NCBI GenBank assembly: GCA_002718135.1
Contig: PBDN01000019.1
Span: 72,805 to 136,804 of the forward strand
From: Pelagibacteraceae bacterium
GTDB taxonomy: Bacteria > Pseudomonadota > Alphaproteobacteria > HIMB59 > GCA-002718135
Reading direction: 5' to 3'
DNA length: 64,000 bases
Positions 35,098-43,438 of this stretch are shown piece after piece; the first letter of the stretch is position 1, and every line of letters begins with the position of its first letter. Below the pieces are notes generated by a model. The model made no database searches. It was given only the letters and a program-made list of their open reading frames with translations, and was not told the DNA's origin. Made by a program: the position numbers and the translations under genes.

Positions 35098-36627
35098 CTA
35101 CCTCGGAAACGTAAACGTTTTTCCGGAACGCCGAATGACACGATCAGAAGAAAAAATGATGAAGGGTGCCATAAATAATCCGAACTTAGCGAGATTACCG
35201 ATGTATAGCGCAAAATCTTGGTCGAAATCGATCCACCAAGGCAACAATGCGAAAACAGCGATCCGACAAAGTCCGGGCGTATAGCATGAAAAACCCGAAA
35301 CAACCCCTAGGAACAACAAAAGCAGTGTCCCATGCATTATTAACCCGGCCATACCTCCGTGAGTAACGGGCTGACCAAGCAATGTGATTGACGAACTGTG
35401 AGCACTTTCCCCCTTTATCCCGCAATAGTCAGATTTATACTTTCCGCCGAGAGAGAAATTGGGTTTATCTCGCCATATAATGCGGGGCACCAAAATTTCC
35501 AGCCAGAAAGTTTGCCTGAAAATGTCCAGTTTTTGGTCTCCATGTTTTTCAACGGCCTTATCAAAACAATATCCGGTTTCCATCTGCCGCCAGACCAGTT
35601 TTGCAGCTAAAACCTCGCCCGAGTTTTGCAGAACGTTCCTAGGGCTATAAGATTGCAGACTATATGTACCTGAACGGGATTCCAGCTGTTTGTCAGGATT
35701 AGCGATTGAGGCATGAGGCAATCGTACGATCTGAGCAGCTTGTATCAACAGAAGAAGGGTCACACTGCACAGGACAATGACTTTTAAAATCTGCAGGAAT
35801 GGGAGCCTTTGGATCACGATGTAGTAGATAAACGCTGACAAGACCATGAAGGCGGGTATTTTACCGCTACTTGCGAGCACCATTACCCCGGTAACAGCCA
35901 CAATCAACAACATCACCACAAAGACCCGGAGGTGGCGATGCATAACTGCAGAATTCAGAAGAAAGAGCAGCAGGAAAGACTGAATCGGACTGAAAATCGT
36001 TTGGAGCGTCGAGGTAACTGATGGTCCAAAAACCGGGAATTGAGTCTGGATCAGAAAAAGCACACATAAAAGAGTAGAGATTCCATACAAAAAGAGTGGT
36101 CGCCGATCAGTGCTTTTATAGGCAGTCCGCGACTCAGATTTATCTTTACCAATTAACGTTATCAAAAAACAATGTATTACCAGCCCTGATGCGCAAAAAA
36201 GAAGAATGAGCGACTCGCCGCGGCTACCTAAATAATCGAGGCTATCGGGCCTAGCCGACTGGTCAGGCCGAGCCGGCCGGCCCAGCAAACTGTCACCAAT
36301 CAACTCAAGCTGATTAAACATTCCGAAAGTGTTTACGACCAAGTTAGGTAAGATAGAAAATATTATTAAGGTAACGACAGCCAATAGAAATACAGGAGAT
36401 AGCAGAAACCCTCGTTCGTCGCACTTTAGCTCGTGAAAGATCTGCATTGCAGATAGAATAGCCAAGATTATCCATGCAATTGAGGGCGAAACGACGTTCG
36501 TTATCAGACCAACAACAATGCCGATTGTCATGATAACAATAATTGTTTGAACAACGAAGAAGCCGCCTGAGCGGCTATCAGAAATCGCCAGATGTGATGG
36601 ATTTATCATTGTGCACGATTTTGGCAT
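35098..36627 (-). CDS. polysaccharide polymerase-like membrane protein (Wzy/O-antigen polymerase type)
   Basis: 509 residues with about ten to twelve hydrophobic helices spread along the protein and a larger loop around residues 310-400. Candidate helices include VVQTIIVIMTIGIVVGLITN, VFLLAVVTLIIFSILP and the run ending LLIVAVTGVMVLA. No enzymatic motif is readable, as usual for Wzy proteins; the call rests on topology and its place at the head of a glycosyltransferase operon. An O-antigen ligase or an oligosaccharide-repeat membrane protein is an alternative. Start 36627 or ATG 36609; neither has a clear ribosome site. Confidence 0.68.
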   Translation of the reverse strand: MPKSCTMINPSHLAISDSRSGGFFVVQTIIVIMTIGIVVGLITNVVSPSIAWIILAILSAMQIFHELKCDERGFLLSPVFLLAVVTLIIFSILPNLVVNTFGMFNQLELIGDSLLGRPARPDQSARPDSLDYLGSRGESLILLFCASGLVIHCFLITLIGKDKSESRTAYKSTDRRPLFLYGISTLLCVLFLIQTQFPVFGPSVTSTLQTIFSPIQSFLLLFLLNSAVMHRHLRVFVVMLLIVAVTGVMVLASSGKIPAFMVLSAFIYYIVIQRLPFLQILKVIVLCSVTLLLLIQAAQIVRLPHASIANPDKQLESRSGTYSLQSYSPRNVLQNSGEVLAAKLVWRQMETGYCFDKAVEKHGDQKLDIFRQTFWLEILVPRIIWRDKPNFSLGGKYKSDYCGIKGESAHSSSITLLGQPVTHGGMAGLIMHGTLLLLFLGVVSGFSCYTPGLCRIAVFALLPWWIDFDQDFALYIGNLAKFGLFMAPFIIFSSDRVIRRSGKTFTFPR

Positions 36628-36968
36628 GTATCATACGAATTAGCGATTCTGTCATACTTAACAAAGCTCTACAGCCAACGAATTATATATCTGATCTAGC
36701 GTCACTCAATCAGCAAGGTTTTTTTGGTTTCTGACCCATTTAATTCTTAATCACAATTCACATCAAACCGACCCCGCATTATCCGCAGCAAGCGACATAA
36801 GCGTGTGAGTGCTAAAAAATAACCAATAACCGGGCTATTAAGCTTAAACGAAATATTCACACGGATAGTAGTCAAAATTTTTGTAGAAAGAAATCGGCCC
36901 GTTAATCGTTGGGTACACCATGGATTGGTCTCTGTTTAGAACGGTTTCTCCTCATGGAGCTTGAATGA
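36628..36968. other. 340-bp AT-rich intergenic region
   Basis: Upstream region of the polysaccharide operon, which reads leftward, and downstream of the flavoprotein gene. It must contain the operon promoter. Stops occur in all frames and I see no RNA gene, clear terminator or operator. Confidence 0.4.
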
Positions 36969-38357
36969 CTACGCCAAGCTCTCGGCTATAGCCCGGCCTG
37001 CAATTCGTCCAATTCCAAATGCCTTCATGAGACCACCAACATATCCTGCACGAGGGCCACCCTCCAAACCACCCACAGCCGAGCCCGCTGCATAAAGGCC
37101 CGCAATAGGCACGCCGTTCTTATCCAAAACCTGGGCATTTTTATCTACCGCTAGCCCACCAGAGGTGACCGTGATCCCGGCGCATAGCGGAATCGCAAAG
37201 AATGGCGAGTGCTCAATCGGGTAGGCTGGATACATCTGCGTCGTGCGAGCCGGCAGCAATGCTGAGCTATTTCCGGATCTGACTAAATCGTTATATCCTG
37301 AGACTGTCGCTGCAAGCCCATCTGGGTCGATCCCAGAAATTTGGGCCAGTTCGTTTAAGCTTGCAGCTTCGAGCAGGGTTCCACCATTTTCAGTTAACGA
37401 AGGATTAGGCGGGACTATATCGGTCTCCCGCGCGTCCTCCCAAACGGTACGATCAAACACTGCGGTTGCCGACAGCGGGTCTGCGAGAGCGGCTATTTCG
37501 TTTGTGAGGTAGATGCCGCCGAAACCCTCATCGGCGAAGCGACATCCATCCGGTGTCACAACTATACCCTTGGCACATACAATATCTAGTTGAGGGTAGG
37601 GCCATAGATTTTCTTCCGTCATCGCCTCTCGGCTGAGGACATGACCGTAAAATTTATCCAGAGAAACGGTATCCGCGCCCACCCTGATTGCCATACGTAG
37701 TCCATCCCCGCGGCCAGTTTCGGTATTTCTCTGCCGTAATTTATTAGGCGCCCTCGTGATATATTGTCCAATTAGATCCCGGTCGGCCTGAAAACCGCCA
37801 TCTGCGATCACGACGGCAGTGGTTTGTAATTCTTGGCCATCCTCCGTGATAACACCCGATACACTTCCATGTTCCATTTGCAACTCGATAACACGAGTAC
37901 CAAGACGCAGCTCACCGCCACGTTGTCGGAGCTTTTCCGTAAGCGTGCCAAGAAACAGATTTGGACCGCTATTTTCCCAATCAAGCCCTGCCCTCATTTC
38001 CCTACCTGGCATCATCATTGGCATACCCCAAGACCGTCGAGGATGTTGCATGAACTCACATCCCTCCTGACGCATCCAGTCGATGGTAGACTTGGCGTTG
38101 GCGGCAAGTGCCCAAGCGATATCCTCACGCGCACTCCCGTCCGTACCGGAGAGGATGCTCTCGAATAGCTCACTCGCCGGCTCATCAGGACTTCGGAAGG
38201 CCAGATGAATAGCGCCTGTTGAGACGCGCGAATTACAGGGATAAAATTCGCCTGTCCCTGTCTCAAGAACAAGCGGCCTAAGGCCCGCTAGTGCGACATG
38301 GTTGGCCACCGTAAGACCTGCGAACCCAGCGCCTATAATCACCACATCGTATCTCAT
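36969..38357 (-). CDS. FAD-dependent oxidoreductase (fumarate reductase / KSTD flavoprotein family)
   Basis: 462-residue flavoprotein of the FAD_binding_2 family (succinate dehydrogenase or fumarate reductase flavoprotein, 3-ketosteroid dehydrogenase, tricarballylate dehydrogenase). Rossmann FAD motif VVIIGAGFAGLTVANHVALA at the N-terminus, TAVVIADGGFQADRDLI, and the C-terminal IAGLYAAGSAVGGLEGG, where the flavin is enclosed. GITVTSGGLAVDKNAQVLDK is the typical TxGGL segment. There is no signal peptide and no heme motif, so it is probably cytosolic. It is divergent from a VOC gene 88 bp away. Substrate unknown. Confidence 0.85.
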   Translation of the reverse strand: MRYDVVIIGAGFAGLTVANHVALAGLRPLVLETGTGEFYPCNSRVSTGAIHLAFRSPDEPASELFESILSGTDGSAREDIAWALAANAKSTIDWMRQEGCEFMQHPRRSWGMPMMMPGREMRAGLDWENSGPNLFLGTLTEKLRQRGGELRLGTRVIELQMEHGSVSGVITEDGQELQTTAVVIADGGFQADRDLIGQYITRAPNKLRQRNTETGRGDGLRMAIRVGADTVSLDKFYGHVLSREAMTEENLWPYPQLDIVCAKGIVVTPDGCRFADEGFGGIYLTNEIAALADPLSATAVFDRTVWEDARETDIVPPNPSLTENGGTLLEAASLNELAQISGIDPDGLAATVSGYNDLVRSGNSSALLPARTTQMYPAYPIEHSPFFAIPLCAGITVTSGGLAVDKNAQVLDKNGVPIAGLYAAGSAVGGLEGGPRAGYVGGLMKAFGIGRIAGRAIAESLA

Positions 38358-38445
38358 ATAGCTTGACCTATCTGGCTATCCCATAGGTTGTCAACTTCAT
38401 AAGGTTACGGTTCAATCTGATCAAATTCGAACTAGAGGAGCCCAG

Positions 38446-38841
38446 ATGATAAAAACGAGGGGGGTCGCCCACTTCACTCTTCCTGTTACGGATACCGTTC
38501 GAAGTATGGCATTTTATATGGACAATTTGGGGATGACTCCAATCCAGGTGAATCATGAGCGCGGAATGGTCTTTCTTGATTGTGGCGGCGACTGTATCAT
38601 CCTCGCTAAATCATCTGCGAAGATCGACCCGGACGACCACGATGTCCATCATGCATTTATCGTCGACCCAGATGATTACGAAGCCGCAAAAATGCTGCTG
38701 AAGTCAAATGGTATTGAGGTCTTTTTTGAAGAAGACCGTCAAGGTGGTGCGGTGAACGGCCCACGGGCTTATTTTCACGACCCGGATGGAAACGTTCTCG
38801 AGATAATCAATCTTACCAGTTACAAGAAAGGTATCGCCTAG
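38446..38841 (+). CDS. single-domain VOC (glyoxalase/bleomycin-resistance) protein
   Basis: 131-residue VOC protein. GVAHFTLPVTDTVRSMAFYM at the N-terminus gives the first metal-ligand His. DHDVHHAFIV supplies the second-half His and FHDPDGNVLEIINL the Glu. Such proteins are lyases, dioxygenases or binding proteins, usually dimeric. Ribosome site AGAGGAG lies just upstream of the ATG at 38446. Function not assignable; the divergent flavoprotein may share its pathway. Confidence 0.85.
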   Translation: MIKTRGVAHFTLPVTDTVRSMAFYMDNLGMTPIQVNHERGMVFLDCGGDCIILAKSSAKIDPDDHDVHHAFIVDPDDYEAAKMLLKSNGIEVFFEEDRQGGAVNGPRAYFHDPDGNVLEIINLTSYKKGIA

Positions 38842-39144
38842 ATCAGGGTGTTTTCCGACCATAGTGGAGAGGACGATTTACCCCCAAAACATTTCGGAAA
38901 CTGGGGGTATCTCGGCCATCCACAGGACGATCTTTCGTGGCTCAACTTTATTACAGTTCAAAAACAGTGGTTTACGCAAAGTTTTCCCCAATATGAGCTT
39001 TCCACAGGAATCTCGTAGCTTTCGGCAGATTCGGGTTGCCCATGGCTGTAGCCAATATGTAGTATCAGTGTGTCGGCTTGGCACTGCATATTGCGCTTGC
39101 AGTGAAAGGCTGACAAATGAAGTGAGGTACGAGGAGGAAGTTTG
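38842..39144. promoter_or_regulatory. upstream region of gcrA
   Basis: 303 bp without a convincing gene. GANTC sites (CcrM methylation target) are present at 39008-39012 and 39028-39032, and a third lies at 39153-39157 just inside gcrA. GAGGAGGAAG at 39131-39140 is a strong ribosome-binding site for the ATG at 39145. No promoter boxes assigned. Confidence 0.4.
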
Positions 39145-39522
39145 ATGCAGTGGAGTCCTGAACGGGTCGAAACTCTCACGCGATTGTGGGCAGAGGGCTT
39201 GTCAGCGCGACAGATCGCGGAGAAGTTGGGTGGTGGCGTAACGCGGAATGCGGTGATCGGTAAGGCGCACCGATTAAATCTTCAACGCGGCACTGAAGTT
39301 CCCAAAAATGAGCCGGAGCCAGAGCCTGTCATCTTTGAAGAGCCTATCTTCCATCATCCTTCGGCGGACGTCGAATCTTGGATGTGCCGCTGGCCCATAG
39401 ACGAACCCGGTAAATACGGCCTTCATATATGCGGCAAGACTGTTCAACCTGGCCGCCATTATTGTGCCGAGCATTGTACCGCTCACTATTTGCTCCGCCG
39501 GCGGTCTACTGTCGCAGCCTAA
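39145..39522 (+). CDS. gcrA: GcrA-family cell-cycle regulator
   Basis: DNA-binding transcription cofactor that works with sigma-70 and CcrM-methylated GANTC sites in alphaproteobacteria. 125 residues. The N-terminal helix-turn-helix WSPERVETLTRLWAEGLSAR, then VTRNAVIGKAHRLNL, is diagnostic. The C-terminal sigma-interacting part has CRWPIDEPGKYGLHICGK and a Cys-rich end (HYCAEHC). It is shorter than Caulobacter GcrA (about 170 residues), mainly in the linker. The ATG at 39145 is preferred to the TTG at 39142 because of the ribosome site 5 nt upstream. Confidence 0.92.
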   Translation: MQWSPERVETLTRLWAEGLSARQIAEKLGGGVTRNAVIGKAHRLNLQRGTEVPKNEPEPEPVIFEEPIFHHPSADVESWMCRWPIDEPGKYGLHICGKTVQPGRHYCAEHCTAHYLLRRRSTVAA

Positions 39523-39895
39523 CCACACTCTATCGCACTACTATTTATTTAACCTTTTGATGCCGTTGAATTCACCACGGACTTTGGAGTTCAGCAACAT
39601 ATTCTTCACGGTTGGCGCCAGCTGCGGTGTAACGCGCACCTGATAGGCCAAATAAATTGGGTCAGCAGATAAAAATGTTACGCTGGAATGATAGAAAATC
39701 AGGAGCTAATTCCGCTGTACCAGTTCTACAAGATCGGAATTTTGAACCAATCCCTACGACAACGCTTTTGCAAATTAGACCGCTTTAGGGTCGGCTTCTG
39801 CCGTCCTACAGGCACTCCATTGGCGGAGGACTGGTCAACCTCCAGCCACCACAGCTTAGTAGCGGAATTTCGACCTCGGGAATACACTCAGCCCT
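39523..39895. other. intergenic region, no supported gene
   Basis: 373 bp between gcrA and the DksA-like gene. An open frame at 39688-39912 exists, but it has no recognisable motif and overlaps the next start. No terminator with a U-tract seen after gcrA. Confidence 0.35.
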
Positions 39896-40243
39896 ATGAC
39901 GAAACACATTAGTAAAATAGATGAACACAGATTTCGCGATTTGCTAAATAATCGCCGGGACAAATTGACAGATCTTGTTGCAGCTGCATCAGACGCCACA
40001 GCCCCTGTCCAACTTGACCAGCAGCTTCAAGGCAGACTGTCACGCATGGATGCGCTGCAGGTCCAGGCGATGGCCAGCGCAACCAACGACCGCCGCCGGA
40101 TCGAAATAGCGCAGATTGACTCCGCTTTGCGCCAAATGGAAATAGGTAAATATGGCTATTGTGTAGAATGCGGCGATAAGATTCCTGCGAAACGGATTGA
40201 GTTAAACCCAGCTGTTGCCCGGTGCATCGAATGCGCAACCTAA
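39896..40243 (+). CDS. TraR/DksA-family zinc-finger protein
   Basis: 115-residue relative of DksA, which binds the RNA polymerase secondary channel and changes promoter response. Zinc finger of four Cys: CVECGDKIPAKRIELNPAV then RCIEC near the C-terminus. RRRIEIAQIDSALRQMEIGK is the helix before it. The protein is shorter than E. coli DksA (151) and lacks a clear long coiled-coil tip with the DxxDxA acidic motif, so it is better called DksA-like. The start ATG at 39896 has no strong ribosome site. Confidence 0.87.
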   Translation: MTKHISKIDEHRFRDLLNNRRDKLTDLVAAASDATAPVQLDQQLQGRLSRMDALQVQAMASATNDRRRIEIAQIDSALRQMEIGKYGYCVECGDKIPAKRIELNPAVARCIECAT

Positions 40244-40473
40244 ATTCATCCCACCAAGAATAACAATCTAATACTGAATATTCGTTGACCTTTTTTTTCA
40301 ACGGGATTTGGTACCCGATCAGTTTTGTAGCCGCACTGCTAGATAGATCGGCCGTATCAGGTACCGATTTCGCGATGCGTAGCTCGCCACAATCTACCTC
40401 GAAGATTTTGAAATCGGGAAAAGTCCCGCTACTACAAATACCGACCATCCAAGAACCATAAATTTGGACCCAA

Positions 40474-41589
40474 TCAAATTGTCGCGGCTGCATCAATATG
40501 GACATGCACAGCCTCCGTTCCATCAACGATTTCCCGGCCCAAGACCTTTACAGCGGTTTCTGCCTTATCAACCGGATAGCGATGCGTGCACAGCTTCGCA
40601 AGTGTATCTCCCCGGCGCCGGATTATATCAATCGACTTTTCAACGGAAGACCATGTTGACGAAAGTACACCGAGCATTGAGATTTCCTTTGTAATCAACT
40701 TGTCGGAGACAAAGTTAGGAATCGGCTTAAAACTCTTTAGCCCAGCAATGACAACCTTGCCACCAGGGCGCACCATTTCAAGCGCTTGGGTAATAGGCTC
40801 GGTAGAAAATGCCGATACGTCGACTACGATGTCTGCAAGGTTTCCATCCAACGCGTCAATCACCTGCTCCACTGGATCACCATCATCAACAACTATTGTC
40901 TCATCGGCTCCCAGCTCATGCGCCAAGGATAAGCGAAGCGTATCAGCGTTCGTCCCAGTTACTATGACTTTGCCAGCGCCAGCCTCTCGTGCGGCTACCA
41001 CAGCGAGCAGTCCACGCTGCCCAGGCCCCTCGATTACGATAGTGTCACCAATACTCGTCTCAGGTCGCTCAACCGCCCAGCGAACAGCGTTCGACATTGG
41101 ATTAAATAGGCTCATGATATCGGTTGGAACATCTGTTGGTGCCTGATGCAGCGTCGCACCCGGGTGCAGGTACATATGTGTCGCATATCCACCCCAAAGG
41201 TGAGGTGGGGTATTAAAACCCATCCGCAGGCCATATCCCATGCCATCTTTACATAGCACCGGCCGTCCAACTTGGCACTGAAAACACTGACCACACGGGA
41301 TTGAAGCCTCAACAGTGACACGGTCACCTTCCTTTACAGCCCACTTTTTTGCGGCATTAGGACCAATCTTCTCTATCCAGCCTAAAATTTCATGGCCGGG
41401 AATAATCGGTCGGACCGACCACGGAGTGTTGTCGAGATGACCGAGATATTGTTCCCAGTCAGTACCACACAATCCTGCGGCTTCAACCCGCAGGATACCC
41501 TCATCAGGCCCGATCTCGGGAAGATCAACCTCCCGATACTCAAATTTCCTTGGATCCGTGAGTACAGCGACTTTCGCTCTCTCTGCCAT
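40474..41589 (-). CDS. zinc-binding alcohol dehydrogenase (MDR family)
   Basis: NAD(P)-dependent medium-chain dehydrogenase, 371 residues. Catalytic zinc ligands: Cys in AAGLCGTDWEQYLGH and the GHE of IIPGHEILG. Structural zinc motif IPCGQCFQCQVGRPVLC. Rossmann region VIEGPGQRGLLAVVAAREAG (a GxGxxG variant) near residue 175. Related to threonine/sorbitol/glucose dehydrogenases. It stands alone with about 230-290 bp on each side. Substrate unknown. Confidence 0.9.
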   Translation of the reverse strand: MAERAKVAVLTDPRKFEYREVDLPEIGPDEGILRVEAAGLCGTDWEQYLGHLDNTPWSVRPIIPGHEILGWIEKIGPNAAKKWAVKEGDRVTVEASIPCGQCFQCQVGRPVLCKDGMGYGLRMGFNTPPHLWGGYATHMYLHPGATLHQAPTDVPTDIMSLFNPMSNAVRWAVERPETSIGDTIVIEGPGQRGLLAVVAAREAGAGKVIVTGTNADTLRLSLAHELGADETIVVDDGDPVEQVIDALDGNLADIVVDVSAFSTEPITQALEMVRPGGKVVIAGLKSFKPIPNFVSDKLITKEISMLGVLSSTWSSVEKSIDIIRRRGDTLAKLCTHRYPVDKAETAVKVLGREIVDGTEAVHVHIDAAATI

Positions 41590-41768
41590 CGTCCCTCCCC
41601 ATTAACTGTTTTGTTTTCCAATGATCTTGCCATGTGGCAATGCAATCGACAATCTGGGCCGAAATAAACCCAAACATAGATCCGCAACCATCTACCGATA
41701 AGATTTTAAAAAATACTTCGGACAACGTTATTTATCATACCTTGCCGAGGGCAAATCCACCCTTGTCT

Positions 41769-41882
41769 TCACAGCCTGGACTTCTTTCCAAATAGCTTGA
41801 CCGACCTATCGGGCAGCATCTTCAACACATAACCATAAACCGGATCGTGTTTGATGATAAAACCCAACCTTGGGCCTTTTGA
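41769..41882 (-). pseudogene. orphan C-terminal remnant, probably of a short-chain dehydrogenase
   Basis: Directly behind the TAA stop of the SRAP gene, in the same frame, 37 codons read sensibly: KGPRLGFIIKHDPVYGYVLK then MLPDRSVKLFGKKSRL and a TGA at 41769. The YVLKMLPDR ending resembles the C-terminal tail of SDR-family proteins. It has no start codon and no upstream body, so it looks like a leftover of a gene whose 5' part was lost when the SRAP gene came to lie there. Family call is tentative. Confidence 0.4.
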
Positions 41883-42563
41883 TTAGGAAGCCTCCATCAA
41901 CGGCTCAATGCAGCCCTCATCGTCATTATAAACGTTATTGACGCGCGTCGATACGCGGTAGAATGCCATATCATCGGGTGGATATGCTCGAATGAGGTGG
42001 TCAGCGTCGCTAGTAGCACCTCTCAGCCACAATTCACAATCGCCAAGACCCACTATCACCGGCATTCGGGGGTGGATCGGCGCAATCTTCTCATTCGCTT
42101 CAGTGGTTATGATGGTATAGGATTCTATTACTTCTCCAGAATCTTCCGCGGTTACGGGGGCCTTCCAAGTCTCCCAAAGACCAGCGAGCAGAAATGGGGC
42201 ACCACTTTTAAAACCAATACGGAATGGTTGTTTTGTATCACCCTCCTTTCGCCATTCGTAGAAACCATCGACCGGGACAAGACATCGCCGTGCCTTATAG
42301 GCTTCTCGGAATGAGATTTTATGTGCGATGGTCTCACCCCGCGCGTTGATCATACCGGACGCAATTGTCTTGCCTTGTGACCAAGAGGGAATGAGCCCCC
42401 AGCGCAGCATATCCATGCTGCAGCCACCGGCTGTCAGACGCACGACCGGCGCTCTTTGGTTGGGAGCAATATTAAAGCGGGGCTCAAGGTTTAGCGTCGC
42501 CTGTATGTTTACAAGTGTTCCCAGCATTTCAGGCGTTACGCTGAGTGAGTATCTTCCGCACAT
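41883..42563 (-). CDS. yedK: SOS-response-associated peptidase (SRAP/YedK, HMCES family)
   Basis: Forms a covalent thiazolidine link to abasic sites in single-stranded DNA and shields them. 226 residues. Cys2 after Met is the crosslinking residue (MCGRYSL). Other family residues are in EPRFNIAPNQRAPVVR (Asn), WGLIPSW, NARGETI, CLVPVDGFYEWR (Glu) and IHPRMPVIVG (the active-site His in HPRMP). The N-terminus is exact, so ATG at 42563 is secure. It is divergent from cysQ with about 90 bp between. Confidence 0.94.
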   Translation of the reverse strand: MCGRYSLSVTPEMLGTLVNIQATLNLEPRFNIAPNQRAPVVRLTAGGCSMDMLRWGLIPSWSQGKTIASGMINARGETIAHKISFREAYKARRCLVPVDGFYEWRKEGDTKQPFRIGFKSGAPFLLAGLWETWKAPVTAEDSGEVIESYTIITTEANEKIAPIHPRMPVIVGLGDCELWLRGATSDADHLIRAYPPDDMAFYRVSTRVNNVYNDDEGCIEPLMEAS

Positions 42564-42655
42564 GTAGGTATTCTAATGTATTGTCGGCATTTCCGCCTTT
42601 ATTATCACTTAACCCCGCTTTAACTATATATCCACACTCGAAAGGCAAAATTTCC

Positions 42656-43438
42656 GTGGTTTTTAGCAAAGATGACCGCCGCCGGCTGATGGAAGCAGCC
42701 ACCGAAATCGCTGACCGTGCATCTAAAGTGATTCTCGAAATCTACTCAACTGACTTCGAAGTCCGGCACAAGGACGATGCGTCGCCCATAACCGATGCCG
42801 ACGAACTTGCAGAAAACCTCATACTTGCTGGTTTGCTAGATCTGTTGCCGGGCGTTGCCGCCATCGGAGAAGAAGCAACATCCCGCGAAAAGATTCAGAA
42901 TTTGATAGGCCCCAGATTCTGGCTGGTTGACCCGATCGATGGTACTAAGGAATTCCTCCAACGTAACGGTGAGTTCACGGTTAATATAGCGCTGATTGAT
43001 GGGGGCGTTCCAGTTATAGGGGTAGTGATGGCCCCTGCGATGAACCGAGCGTTCCGAGCCTGCGGACCAGGCACCGCGGAGCTGCGTGAAGAAGCAGGTG
43101 CTTGGACGTCGATTTCAGTAAGGAATGTTCCCGCCGAGGGCGCAACCGTCGTTTCGAGTAGATCTCATGGGGACCCGATCAAGCTGGAACAGCTCATTAA
43201 AGATATTCAAATTAGAGAACATAGGACCATGGGCAGTTCTCTAAAGTTTTGTCTTATTGCGGAAGGTCAGGCTGATATTTACCCCCGCTACGGACCGACT
43301 TCAGAGTGGGATACAGCGGCAGGCCACGCGATTCTACTGGGCGCAGGCGGGAACGTGCGCCAAACAGACGGAACAGAGCTTCCTTATGGAAAAACCGGCT
43401 GGCGAAACCCAGAATTTATAGCCCGCGGTTCGGAATGA
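42656..43438 (+). CDS. cysQ: 3'(2'),5'-bisphosphate nucleotidase
   Basis: Removes the 3' phosphate of PAP and PAPS, preventing PAP build-up from sulfate assimilation. 260 residues. Inositol-monophosphatase fold: GEEATS (metal Glu), FWLVDPIDGTKEFLQRNGEF (metal Asp, IDGT) and EWDTAAGHAILLGAGG (second Asp). The GTG at 42656 is chosen because the family N-terminus begins right after it; the frame extends back to 42545 but that segment overlaps the divergent SRAP gene and looks non-coding. It is coupled by ATGA to sua5. Confidence 0.92.
   Translation: MVFSKDDRRRLMEAATEIADRASKVILEIYSTDFEVRHKDDASPITDADELAENLILAGLLDLLPGVAAIGEEATSREKIQNLIGPRFWLVDPIDGTKEFLQRNGEFTVNIALIDGGVPVIGVVMAPAMNRAFRACGPGTAELREEAGAWTSISVRNVPAEGATVVSSRSHGDPIKLEQLIKDIQIREHRTMGSSLKFCLIAEGQADIYPRYGPTSEWDTAAGHAILLGAGGNVRQTDGTELPYGKTGWRNPEFIARGSE

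Noticed and set aside
38864..39145. 93-codon open frame upstream of gcrA
   Set aside because: Composition is not protein-like, it runs into the gcrA ribosome site, and no family is recognisable.
39688..39912. 74-codon open frame between gcrA and the DksA-like gene
   Set aside because: No recognisable motif, no convincing ribosome site, and overlap with the next start codon.
40283..40303. CGTTGA/TCAACG hairpin after the DksA-like gene as a terminator
   Set aside because: The T-tract is in the loop and not after the stem, so it does not fit an intrinsic terminator.
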